Below the pieces are notes generated by a model. The model was not told where the DNA came from. It made no database searches and saw only the letters and a list, made by a program, of their open reading frames with translations. A stretch of DNA of 64,000 bases, taken from NCBI RefSeq assembly GCF_008831285.2, contig NC_045145.1:24738802-24802801 (forward strand). The letters run 5' to 3'. The DNA comes from Nymphaea colorata. Lineage: Eukaryota > Streptophyta > Magnoliopsida > Nymphaeales > Nymphaeaceae. Shown here one piece after another: positions 22,056 through 32,977 of the stretch (the stretch's first letter is position 1; each line of letters begins with the position of its first letter). Position numbers and translations under genes: made by a program.

Positions 22056-22987
22056 GAGATGCTTTACAACCCTATGTAATTTGATAAGAGTGTTTGGTCC
22101 TTCTTATGACATAATTTCTATTTGCATATAGAGATTGATGAATAATATCATTTGATATAGCTTAAAAGGGCTATAAGAACTGCGGAACATGTTTTATTTT
22201 TTCGTTACAGTCATATTTTGAATTTATGTTACCACTAACCTAAAAGACTTTACGGCGCAAAACAGAAGTATTTTTTCAAATAATAAAAAAATCAATTTAA
22301 AATTTAAAAATGCTTTGAAAATTAAAAAATATTTTTATTTTAATAACGGATATTACAAGCATGACAGATTGGATGCACTTCATCAACCAAACTGGTAGGT
22401 ATAGATTAGTTTTTCGTTAAAGAAAAAAACTAAAAAAACATCGGCTATCACCTCGTTCGTTAAATATTATGAGGCGGATGCAGTTTTCTTAAGTTCCTAT
22501 TTGTTTCGGATCGGATAGGGAGTTGCATGTGAACATGGATTTGGATCATTCTTTTCTTTGACCCCGATAAAATGTTTGAAGAAAGTCTGCTTCCCAAGTG
22601 CATGTTTGATGCAGATGATAAGTATCGGCGTTTTAAACGGTTTTTCCGAATCACATTTTTACCATGTAAAAACCCAAGAAACAGGGGAAAGATTTCTAGC
22701 CCATCTTCTCGTCTACCTCTGGAGGTTGCCTCTTACGATCTGCCCTCATCAAGGAGGGGGAGCTCGAAGGTAGCACGACGATGGCTGGTTTCCAGTAAGA
22801 TCAATCACTCTCTCCTCTCTTTTTTTAAAATTTTTTTTTCCGGCCATTTCTGTATCCCTTTCTTGTTTTTCTGGCCCACAACTGGTTTTCTGGAGCAGGG
22901 AAAAGGGTTTTCCTTGTGCCATCTAGGTGGTTTCTGATATAATTTCATCTAACAAGTGTAACAACGGTCATGACTCCCCTTTTCCAG
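22056..22987. other. Spacer of the 0.4-kb direct duplication
   Basis: Contains a 121-codon plus-strand frame (22572-22937) with no recognised motif and a purine/pyrimidine-biased stretch (22800-22860). No gene called. Confidence 0.4.
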
Positions 22988-23458
22988 TAAGATCTCTCTT
23001 GTTAATATTCGATTTATAAGAAAAAATAAATTCCTAATGGATCCATCCTTTAAGTAAATGGTGACAAACTATTGACAAATAATTTCTTAGTTACGTTGCA
23101 AAGCAACTGAAACTGTCTCCTTTCTACCCAATGTAGAGACGGCTAACTTTTTTTTGAAAAAAAAAAAAAATCATTGTGCAAAATGGATTTTTTTTTCTCG
23201 AATGATACATGTGGGTAAATCCTCATCTTATGAGGACAAATAGTAGAATAAGAGAGGTGAGACTTGATGGGGACAAAGTTTGATGCTAACTAAGGGGTGG
23301 TGGGCATCTAAGAGGTTGTTTAGCAAATAAGAGGGTCCCCCAAACCTTTCACTGTGACCACTCTTGATATTATAGTTGTCGCTAAGAAAAGTTTTAAGTT
23401 TAAACTTTTTTTTTTTAGGTTCAGCATTTTTTTTGGTTGATCGCGATCTTAAGTTGAC
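22988..23458 (+). repeat. 0.4-kb direct duplication, copy 2
   Basis: Partner of 21663-22055, starting 1325 bp downstream. It carries extra sequence near 23270-23290 and about 60 extra bp near 23363-23425 relative to copy 1, plus a longer A run at 23157-23170. Confidence 0.9.
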
Positions 23459-23461
23459 TGC

Positions 23462-23873
23462 ACATCTTGGTCATGGAGGGTGAGATTGGCAATCTCGCAT
23501 TGTATCTGGTATACTTGAGAAAGATTATGTTGCTCACTGTGAACTTCTTTTAGAGCATCCTATATTCCGTGCGCGGTATCTTGATATGTAAACAGATTTG
23601 CTTTGATGGTTGAGTTGAGCAGCCACGCCATAACCAAGTCATTCTCTGATTCCCATTCATCATAGTTGGGATTAGTAGTAGCTGGAGCTTTGATTTTCCC
23701 GTTAATATATCATGTCTTTGATCTTCCACTAAAAACCAAGCGAGCAGCCTTCTCCCAACTCAAATAGTTTGCACCATTGAGTGGGGTGGAGGTAATTTTC
23801 TGGGTATTATGCTCGGTGGCTTGGCTCACTTGAATGTTTCTTCTCTTTGACTTGAGCTAGCAGCATCGGCCAT
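23462..23873 (-). pseudogene. Copia retrotransposon gag (UBN2/Retrotran_gag-like) remnant
   Basis: On the minus strand an ATG at 23873 starts MADAASSSQREETFK, then a stop, then in another frame a typical copia gag N-terminus: KITSTPLNGANYLSWEKAAR, NGKIKAP, YDEWESENDLVMAWLLNST and a VYQIQCEIANLT block. Two in-frame stops interrupt it. The usual order of the plant copia gag domain is preserved. No LTR or pol is attached, so it is a fragment. It lies about 0.5 kb downstream of the TPS pseudogene on the same strand. Confidence 0.8.
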
Positions 23874-24402
23874 GATATTGGCGCTGCGGATTCCAAGCTC
23901 AAGACAGTCTGGGTCGCAGGTGAGTCTCGGTTGCAGGAGGTCGCAGGGTCCTTTAGAAACCTGTGGCACTTATAAATTCCGTATCTCTCCACAAGATTGT
24001 CCAAAAATCTGAAAATTCGATAAAAAATACTAGACACGTGCCCAAATCCAATGCCATCTTACTCGACCTCTGAATCTCCTCCAGTCAAAAACGCGCTCCA
24101 GAGAAAGTCACGCCTGGAATGCCCTGTCTGACGAGCTTCGTGCTGGTCTACCTCCTGCAAGCAGCTGCGGCACTTCTGAAATGCCGTCTTCTGCCTCCGC
24201 TCCTTATCATGTTCTCGCGAGATCTTCAGATAACCTTGCTGGATACATGTGTGCATACATGTGACAGAGAGAGAGAGTACTGAATTTAATTTGTTAATGT
24301 ACCCATTTTATTACATGATGATACATAGCATCATAAGTAGGATTCGGTTAATGGGCACCAACATGGTTGATAGATTGGGAAACAGTGACACTGGTGAGTT
24401 GC

Positions 24403-26904
24403 TTAGGCAGTCTGGATGGGCTCGGCAATGAGAGAGTAGATACGGTCCATGGACTCATGCTCCAAGACACCGACGCCATCTTCATAGTCATACATGCACT
24501 GGGAGACCCTCGCAATGTTGAGAGCCACATTCATGAAGGAACGAGAGAAGGTGGTCTGTTGCTGCTGCTGCTGAGCAGAGAGCAGCTCCCTGTTCAGCTT
24601 CCTCCATGCATCCCTTAGCAAGTTCCTTATGTGCTGCAGTGCTAGCTCCTCCGCTACCCTTGCTCATTTATATAAATCTGGACCGATCTAGGCAGGTTGC
24701 CTCACCCGAATCCCACCTTCGATCAAGTGTTCAACATATAAAGAGAAGATCATCAGCCAATCAAAACAGAAAAACAGAATAAGAACATTTTCAACTCAGA
24801 AGCTAATACTAGTTAACCAGCAGAAAATACACTAAACTAACCCTGGATCTCTGGAGGCCAGACGAGAGACGAACTATCATCGATGACAAGTTGATGATGT
24901 TGGACTCAGACTGCAGCTGATGGATTGTTTGTTCCTCAATGTTTTGGGAGAGGAAGAAGTAGGCAGGAAGGAGAATAGGGCCAGTCATGGCTGCCCGGAT
25001 GTTGCTCAAATATTCCTCTAGCCTTGGTGTCCGTCGGGCACGGTGCTACCTTGCTTCAACCAAGTAATCTCTGCACACACCCACCCACTGCCCAAGAGTA
25101 GAAGAGAGCAAGTCAATTAGAAAGTGACGCTAATATACTAATGTGATGAAGTGAAGAGTATAAGAAAGATTTGATAGAGAAAGTGTCATACCGCTCTCCT
25201 CATGTGTGAAGTGATTTCACAGCCATGCCTCCTAAGAACAGTGTAGCTGATCTGGTTGGTCGTGTTGTAGACAGCCGCATAGAAGACCCTCGGTGACTGT
25301 GGCAGCTGCTCTGCCGCTTGAAGATCCCACCTGCGTGTATACAATATACAGCACCCACATTGGCTCCTAACGATGTGAAGCAGAAACTAGAGACAGAGTT
25401 GACCTCCAATTTACCAACCATAATCACCCTTTACCTCTCAACAACTTGCACAAAGCGTTCGAGCTCCTCAACAGACTGATGCTCGCCGAACATGTCCTCA
25501 ACGGTGGCCATCAAGCAGGAGACCCTGGCGAGTTGCATCCTGTACTGTGAGAATTGTGGCTCATGCATCTTAACCACCGCCATGAAGGAGCTCTCCACCA
25601 GCCTATCTCTGGCGCAGCTAATGTGCTCGCCCAAGCCCAGATCCCTCCACCACCTGCAAACACCCAAAACAAAGGACTCATGGTTGATTATTAGTGGACC
25701 CAATGATGCAGACCAGCAACAATGTAACATACATGATATTCATTACTGATATACATATATACATAGAATGACATTAGTTGCTGCATTATTATCAACTATT
25801 AACCAAGTTATTTAGGCAAAAGTGCAAGAATGAATTGTACCCGGATAACTCCCAGAGCTCTCTTTGGTGGATTGTCTGCACCATGTTGAAGTCCAGCCTA
25901 GCGAACTCATGCAGCACTTGGCTTCTGCGGTCCGTCCTCTCGAATGTCTCAATATACTATCGGGCCTTGACCCTGCGAACCCTTCTGTGGAGAGGAACCT
26001 GCAGAGCACGCCGCACCTGTCAAGACATCCTCTGGTCCATGCGGCTTATCCTTGCTCTAAGATGCTCTAAAGAGAAGGCCGTAGCTTCTTCTAACACAGT
26101 TTCTCCTTCACAGGCTAGTTGTGATGCTTCGTAGAGGCTCAGGAACCCTCTCACATCCTCACGAAGATTCTCAGAATACCGGCCAGACTGTTCCTTAAAT
26201 CTACAACTCTACGAAATGTAAAAAGAAACTTTAATGGTTAGTGTCAATTAACACAATTGTAATGGACAGTCTAGATTAAAAACTAATTATTGAGTCAATA
26301 TTTTGGAAATAACGCATGTTTATATACTATATATGTATACCTGCAGAAACATTATAGCCATGTTGCCTCAGAATGCTAAAGCAAAGTGAAGAAGAGTAGA
26401 GGTCCTCAAATCCTTTAGTCCTCATGCATATGGCATCTAGTGATCGCCTGACCTCACTCTCAAAGTGATAGGCTACACCTAAACGTTCCAGTGAATCGAG
26501 GAGCTCCAACTGAGCCACTTGCTCAGTTGTTGATGTTATAAGTTGTCGGACTTCTCTTCCCAATTCTTCAACTATGGTCCTTTGTGTTTCGATCTGCTCT
26601 CATTTTCATGTCTTTGAATTAGGATCACATCATAATACCAAAATAAACAAAATAATAGTGTCAGATCAGAGGTATAGAAAATTACTGATGTTGCGCTGGT
26701 AATGGACTGGATGAAGTCATAGTTCCACGTACTTGGCTGGTATCTGGAAGGCCTCCACTGAGCAGCAGACCTACCGCAGCCCTCAGCCCTAGGCTCACAT
26801 CTCACAAGGGTGGTGCTCCATGGCTTGAACCGAGCCTTGGTATTAGGGGCAAGCTTCGGGGAAGTAACGAAAGGAGTGGAAAGGGAGGCAAGATGAGCAG
26901 CCAT
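24403..26904 (-). pseudogene. Terpene synthase pseudogene (TPS-b-like, plastid-type monoterpene synthase)
   Basis: Class III seven-exon structure: exon 1 26904-26686, exon 2 26593-26341, exon 3 about 26215-25841, exon 4 25653-25435 (219 bp), exon 5 25330-25192 (139 bp), exon 6 25087-24842, exon 7 about 24740-24403. Intact relatives cyclise geranyl diphosphate in plastids. Exon 1 encodes a Ser/Thr-rich transit-peptide-like stretch; RRX8W reads WR-X8-W (residues 50-60). Exon 4 keeps ARDRLVE, but the DDxxD motif reads VEDMFG; the exon 6 site of NSE/DTE reads RLSSGLQRS. Exon 3 has lost its acceptor AG, carries a frameshift and TGA and TAG codons. Exon 6 has a TAG where the family has Trp or Tyr, exon 7 has TAG and TGA before VAEELALQHIRNLLRDAW. 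The C-terminus MDRIYSLIAEPI is typical. Clearly dead as a cyclase. Confidence 0.93.
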
Positions 26905-26980
26905 TAGAACAGTGTGTGTATTTGTTGTTGAATGCTAAATTCTTTCACTGCCTCTCGGATTACTTAGCTCAGAATTGGAT

Positions 26981-28130
26981 TGGTAGTTTATATAGAGATG
27001 CATCCGAGTGTGCATTGCGTGTCTATAATGGTTAGAGAATTTTAATTAGGTTCAATCCCTTAAAATATGGTGTTTGCATAAGCTATAACTGTTTAATTCT
27101 TTTTTCTTTGTATATAAATAGAAAGCATTAAACTATGACACTTGCGCAAGCCATAATTATTTGGTACTTTTATTTGATAGGTAGAATGCATTCTTTCTTC
27201 AGGTTCTTGATATGCATTATAATCTGACACTTATTAGCTAATGTTCGCCTCTTAAAACCATTTTTATTGAAGACTAAGTTTATTTTTTACAAGTATTTGA
27301 GTAATTGCACCCCCTTTATCTTTAAGTGGTGCAACTTGCCGTTTCAACAATATTATGGACATGGTTTGCTAGCTTATAAATAGCTGCATCCAAGTGCATA
27401 TTGTGTGTCTATGATGGTTAAAGAATTTTAATAAAGTTCAATCTCTTAAAAATATGGTATTTGTGTAAGCTATAAATGTTTGATGCTTTTATCTTTCTAT
27501 ATAAATAGAATGCATTAAACTATGACACTTGCCAAACCCATAATTATTTGGTACTTTTATTTGATTTGCATATAGGTAGAATGCATTCTTTCTTCACGTT
27601 TTTGACATACATTTTAATCCGACACTTATTAGCTAATGTTCTCCACTTAAAACCATTTTTATCAAAGACCATGTTTATTTTTTACACGTATTTGAGTAAT
27701 TGCACCCCTTCACCTTTAAGTGGTGCAACTTGCCGTTTCAACAAATGCATTCTTTCTTCATGTTTTTTATATGCATTATAATTCGACACTTATTAGCTGA
27801 TGTTCGCCACTTAAAACCATTTTTATCAAAGACCATGTTTATTTTTTACACGTATTTGAGTAATTGCACCCCTTCACCTTTGAGTGGTGCAACTTGTCGT
27901 TTCAACAATATTATGAACATCGTTTGCTAGCTTATAGAGAGCTGCAATCGAGTGCACATTGTGTGTCTATAATGGTTAGAGAATTTCAATGAAGAGTAAC
28001 AACTTACATTATGTTGCTTACATAAGCTATAGTCATTTGACACACTTTCTTTGGGCGAAAATAGAATGCACTAAAAGACGGTGTTTGTGTAAGTTATAAT
28101 TCTTTGTATAAATGTAGAATGCATTCATTG
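26981..28130 (-). repeat. Tandemly repeated promoter region of the TPS pseudogene
   Basis: The TATA-proximal segment recurs: TGGTAGTTTATATAGAGATGC at 26981 matches TGCTAGCTTATAAATAGCTGC at 27367 and a third version at 27925 (spacings 386 and 558 bp). Each is followed by CGAGTGTGCATTGCGTGTCTA-like sequence and AATGGTTAGAGAATTT. Inside the second unit a 167-bp block (AATGCATTCTTTCTTCA... to GCCGTTTCAACAA) is duplicated again at 27578 and 27745, which explains the longer second spacing. Confidence 0.85.
26987..26994 (-). promoter_or_regulatory. TATA box of the TPS pseudogene
   Basis: TATATAAA on the minus strand, about 85 bp upstream of the ATG at 26904, a usual distance for plant genes. Diverged copies of the same segment occur at about 27373 (TTATAAAT) and about 27931, because the promoter is tandemly repeated. 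Confidence 0.6.
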
Positions 28131-28394
28131 TTTCAATGAAAATTTTAATGGGTTGGTGTCGGCAGCCGGCCCAACCAGCCGGCCCACACCAGCCACCATG
28201 TGTTTCTGCCATTGTTCCGAGAGAAGCATGTAAGAGAAAAGAGGAAAAAGTAAAGAATGATGAAAACATGTGGCAGACCCAACTATCTTTCACGCCTCTT
28301 TCACAAAAAGAAACCACTAACCTCACTGATTGTCATAGAAGTTGCTAAAGGAGAAAGAAAGGAAGGAAGGACAAAGCTACCCCTTCAACCACAA
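28131..28394. other. Upstream spacer, short GC-rich block
   Basis: Contains a GCCGGCCCAACCAGCCGGCCCACACCAGCC-like block at 28157-28190 and otherwise nothing recognised. Confidence 0.4.
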
Positions 28395-28773
28395 TTTGGG
28401 ATGTCAATGGATCATAGTCAAATTGGATTTACGTTTAGCTATATCTAAATCCAAATCTGGAATCCTATTTCACAAACTGAATTTGATTTAAATATAATTG
28501 TCATATTCATATCTAAATACGAATTTTGAACTGAATTTGACCTATTTTCAAAATGTAAGAACATTAGATATAGGATATTTGCTTAACAACAAATCTGATT
28601 CAAATCCATATCCAAATCCAACCGGATGTTTATGTATATCCGAAAGCCAATTATTAAAGCTGAATTCAATCCTACTTTTTAATAGGATATGTTTTTCTTT
28701 TTCATATCCGATTTCTTCGAAACAGATCGATTAGATTTTCCATCCAAAGCAGATATATAGGCATCCCTATGCG
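28395..28773. mobile_element. GGATTC-rich MITE-like element, best-bounded copy
   Basis: Starts GGGATGTCAATGG and ends AGGCATCCCTA, giving short inverted ends (GGGATG / CATCCC). The interior has the family core TTTTCAAAATGTAAGAACATTAGATATAGG-like segment seen reversed or direct at 14335, 39885, 41575 and 56900. No target duplication could be confirmed. Confidence 0.6.
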
Positions 28774-30689
28774 CAACAATGGATGCCAGTTGTTTGGATT
28801 CAGCAAGGAATTGGGATTCAGATGTAAGCTCTACTTTTCAAAACTGAATTTGGATCCAAGAAGCTTATGATCCCAAACATAGACATAATCGGGTTCGATC
28901 TCCATAACACAAAGTGGACTTCGTCCTGAATATGGCATAAAACATAAAGGAACACAAACTTGATTAGTAATGGCACAATGTTTTTTTACTAGCCACAGTT
29001 CAAAATCAGGTCCACAATCAGAAGTGTTCAACCTTGAAAATGGTGGGGGCGATTTTTTTTTTGTAAATTTTAATTATAAAAATATGCAAAATTTTTCTTC
29101 TTTTTTTTTTTTCACTTTTTGTTCTCAAAGAGCAACCCTCAGTCGTGGGGACCAAAGGCTTTGACCAACAAAATTATAGAGAGAGGGAGTACTGGATGCA
29201 GGGGGGCCTGGTAGGGGCTGTATTTCTTCTTGGATTTTAAAAAAATAAAAAAAGTTATTTTTAAATTTCAAATATTTTAGTTTATCCTGTATAAAATAAA
29301 ATAAAATAAATATATTTCTGGATCTGTAAAAATTTAGAAACTATAGTTTGGTTCCTACAACAAAAAATTTCTAGCTTCATCTTTGAGATCTCTCAGCATC
29401 CCTCTACGTAAGGGTTAAAAAGAACTTTATGCCTTTTGTTCTAGAGTTTTCACCAATTACAAAAAAAAGGAGCCTTGAAGTCTTTACTTTTATCCGAACA
29501 GAATAGAAACAAAGATGCTACAAGAATTATCACTTACTACCACAAGAAGTAAAATTGTGTCAAAGAAAACAAGCAGCTCATGCTGTAAAAGTCATCACCT
29601 TCTTTTATAAAGCGGCCGTGAAAAAACTCATGGCCTTTCATTACACAACAGAAAGTTTTCGTTAGATTGTTTGCTTTGTGTGCATACTTTGTGGTGTGTC
29701 ATATAAGGTTCCTAGTTGGCAGCTTGCTTTTTAATTATAACTATAGAATATTTGATCCACAAATCAGATTTCAAGAATCTTTTAAAATTTTATAGATTTC
29801 AGCACTGGAGCATATCCATATGTCACTGGATGTGTAAAATATTTATATGTATCTTGGAAAGTTTCCCTAGAAATTGAGAATAATCATTAAAAGGGGAATG
29901 AACCTGTAAATATGTAATCAATAATGTTTGGTCTATAGTAAATAAAATTATTCTCTTATCACTGTCTTTGTGACTGCTAGATGCTTTGGATTAAATTCAT
30001 TCACAATTGTTTTTTCTTGCTTTAGTTTGTATGAATACCTTTGTCTATCATAAAGAAAGTGATGTTCTCGGCACTTTCTCTTTACATCAATGTACCAGCG
30101 ACACCCATGATAGTAAGTATCATTTGCCAAATAATCTTATTGTAAGGATCTAGGCTGGGGCAGAAGGAGGGGGAGCTGGCAGGAGCCATGGCCCCTCCCC
30201 CCTCATGTTTTCGAAAAAAAAGTTGATACTTACATTTTAAAAAAGTTTTTAAATTGGCCTATAATTTTGAAAAATATTGTTTGTCCCTTTTATAATTTTT
30301 GCAGATACTGTTCTGCCCTTCCTAAAAAAAATTGCTGGCTTCACCCCTGGATCTCGGGGTCTACTGTTTTTTATTTCGTATCCATTTCATCTCAAGTTAA
30401 TGAAATTATGAGTACCTCATGTCAGAACAACATCACAATCAATAAGAGAAGAAGAACTGATAAGAAACTAGACTGACATAGAAAATATATCTCCAGCAAG
30501 AAATTCTTGCTTGTGGGTAAGAATTGCCTCCACTGTAGGTTGCATGTGACTGTGTAATTTCATAAGATCATCTTGCTTGAGTAGTTGTTCTGGAATCCCA
30601 TATCCCCAATACTCACACCAAATTTTCACCTTCTTACTGTTACCCAAACACCGCTAGATTTTCCATATTAATGAGAAATGAGCTTTTCG
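28774..30689. other. Intergenic with decayed repeats
   Basis: 29200-29400 and 30145-30360 resemble the plant GTGGAGCC-type MITE class (TTTAAATTTT cores, TAGCTTCATC / GGCTTCACCCC ends). 29970-30075 contains GGATTAAATTCATTCACAA and GCTTTAGTTTGTATGAATAC, which recurs twice in diverged form at 36454-36600. No host gene recognised. Confidence 0.45.
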
Positions 30690-30930
30690 AACATCTAAAT
30701 TGAGAACAGGAGAGAGATGGTCCCCTTGTCATCGACCTCTATGGCTACAAAAAGTGGTCCCTCCCTTCTTAAAGGCAACAACAAAGAAAGCAGTAGAAAC
30801 ACAAGTCATATTTTTCCTCACCCAATCCTCACAAAATCCCAAATAAGAAAGCCCAAAGTGCAGAAAGACAATCTCACTTTGTCAAGAGCTTTTGAAACAT
30901 CTAATTTGAGAAGAAAAATTTGTTCTATAT
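30690..30930 (-). pseudogene. LINE-type reverse transcriptase scrap
   Basis: Minus strand 30923 down to about 30815 reads EQIFLLKLDVSKALDKVRLS...WDFVRIG, matching the LLKLDxxKAFDxVxWxFL block of plant non-LTR reverse transcriptases. A second diverged version of the same motif (VLNLDVRKAHF) occurs at about 30715 down to 30665. Both are out of any long frame. Confidence 0.5.
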
Positions 30931-31794
30931 GCCCTTTTCCAAGCTGTTGACCACTTCAAGAGCAAGACACATGGATGGTGAATAAATCTACTAGGGAGAT
31001 CAGAAGTACAACTAGTTTATAGATCACATTGCAAAATGATATAAGTCAAGACTTTTATATCGATAATGATACAGAATTAAGAATCAATATCAGATGTGTT
31101 CCATTTACGTTTGTGTGAAGAAATTTCTCACCACCAGAGCCATATTGTTTGCATCCGAAAATTTCTTTTGGTTCACCCGTGAGAATTTGTTTTGCAAACT
31201 AGAAAAGGGGTCCTCCAGCCATTGGAAAAGAAAGTTTGATAATTTTTGTTTGATAAAATGGTAAGAGATATGTTTTAGAAGAAACAATTTTAATTAATGA
31301 ATCATTTGATTTGTAATAATCATTTAAAGTAAAAAAAATTATGTCAATTTTTGAAAGAAGAGTTTTGATAAAATTTTATAAAAATGCTTTAATGAAATGA
31401 TCATTTGTAAAGTAAAGAAAGTTAATAGATACCTTTTGAAACACAAGTTAATCTCAGGTTTTAGCCTAACTCTATTACCATATTATTGAGGATCGATCAT
31501 GTTTTGCTTTGGTTTGCTAAAGAAGTGGTTGTGGGTATCCGTGAATCTTATGAATGCATGGTGAATATGAAAGTTAAATGAAAAGAGAAAGAATTCTCTA
31601 TGCTTGAAAGAAAATTAGAAAAGTCATTCGTACCATAACATGCATAATAAAAAAAAAGTTTTCAAAAATGAGTTGTATGCCATCCTAGTGTACTCCGGAT
31701 GATAAGGATCATGTATTGCACCTTAATATTGGCCTTGGTGAAGTCGAATGATTTTGGGCCAAGCAAAATGGTTGCTTTTTTGTTTAATATATAA

Positions 31795-31796
<2 letters not shown>
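30931..31796. other. Intergenic, including a diverged LTR-like start
   Basis: 31500-31765 resembles, at low identity, the 5' part of the LTR-like unit at 32978 (shared order: GCATG-rich block, CATTC..ACCATAACAT, TTGTA..CCATC, ATATTG...TGGTGAAGT). It may be an older related element. Nothing else recognised. Confidence 0.35.
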
Positions 31797-31836
<40 letters not shown>

Positions 31837-32300
31837 GAAGAGAGAGTAAAAGGGAGAGAAGTCTAAAAGGAGGGAAGAAAAGGTGGGTGGGGGAGGAGAC
31901 AAGAACCAGTCCAGTTGACCTCATAATGGCACCCCTAATCTCAAAATCAACATTGTTCCTCAATACCATTAGGATAGCACCCCCCAAGAATCAAACTGAA
32001 GACATGGCTGTAACATGCTGCCTAACCCAACCATTGTCCTACCCATCATTTGTTTAAAAGGGGTGGAGAGAGAGAGAAAGAGACGGGGGTTTAAGAAAGA
32101 AAAAAGAAAAAAGAGAGATTAAAAGAGAGGTAAAATAAAGAGAGAGAAAGAACGAGATTTAAAAAAAGGGAGAGAGAGAACTGAAGAGAGAGGGAGAGAG
32201 AGAAAAGAGAAATTTTAGAAAGAGACATCTAAAGAGAGAGAAATCAGAGAGAGAGAAAAAAAATAGGAGAGAGAAATAGAAAGATTAAAAGAGAGATTTT
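31797..32300. repeat. GA-rich tract with (GA)n microsatellite
   Basis: A pure (AG)n run at 31797-31833 is followed by about 450 bp of strongly purine-biased sequence with repeated AGAGAGA and AAAGAGAG words (32060-32300). Confidence 0.85.
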
Positions 32301-32977
32301 GTATTTTTAAATTCTCTTTCCTGGATGGAAACAAGGATTACCTAGTTTGGAAAATAATTTAAATATTATAACGACTTCATTACATTCGTTGTAGTTCAGA
32401 GAGAAACTTAAGCTCATAAAGAAAGAGTCTAAGCAAAGTCTCCAAAGCCTTTAATTTCAAGAGTTTGAGATGCTTTTGAAACTATAAAAAAAATCTTTGT
32501 ATTGAAGTGTAAATAGTAAGGAAGACATCCTATGTAATCTTGGCAATTACGAGAAGATGCCCCTCCCATCATTAGGTATAAGATGAAGCCTAGATAATGA
32601 GGTGTTTGCATCCCAAAATTTTCATTGGTTTTGGAGTGCTCCAGAAAAATGAGGTTTTTGTTTTGAAAGAGGAAAGAACGGGACTCCCCGTCGGTACGAG
32701 GATCAACCGTTCCCGGCGCCTTTACCGGGGATAATCAACCCAAGGGCTATGTTTATCATTGATGCATTTCGTTTTAACTTAAACATCTTTTTGATTCTAT
32801 ATGCGGTGTAGAAAATATTGAAAGTTTGAAGTTTCAAACTTTTGAAAAGGTTCTTGAAGAGTTGCTTGAAAATGTGAAATGTTTTGAGGAAAAAGTGGAA
32901 CTAGTAAATATCATTTGAAAAGCTTGTGAAATCATTTTGAAATCACTTTAGTGTTCTCTGAAGACTTTAAGTAGGTT
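32301..32977. other. Upstream flank of the second LTR-like unit
   Basis: 32690-32750 holds a GC-richer block with CCCCGTCGGTACGAGG and CCGTTCCCGGCGCC that has no match near copy 1. Could be part of a larger nested element; no genes. Confidence 0.35.

Noticed and set aside
21663-23458. Direct repeats as LTRs of an intact retrotransposon
   Set aside because: No TG/CA termini, no primer-binding site and no coding sequence between them.
26572-26685. Extension of the TPS exon 1 frame to 110 codons
   Set aside because: A GT donor at 26685 and a matching phase-0 acceptor before 26593 show this part is intron.
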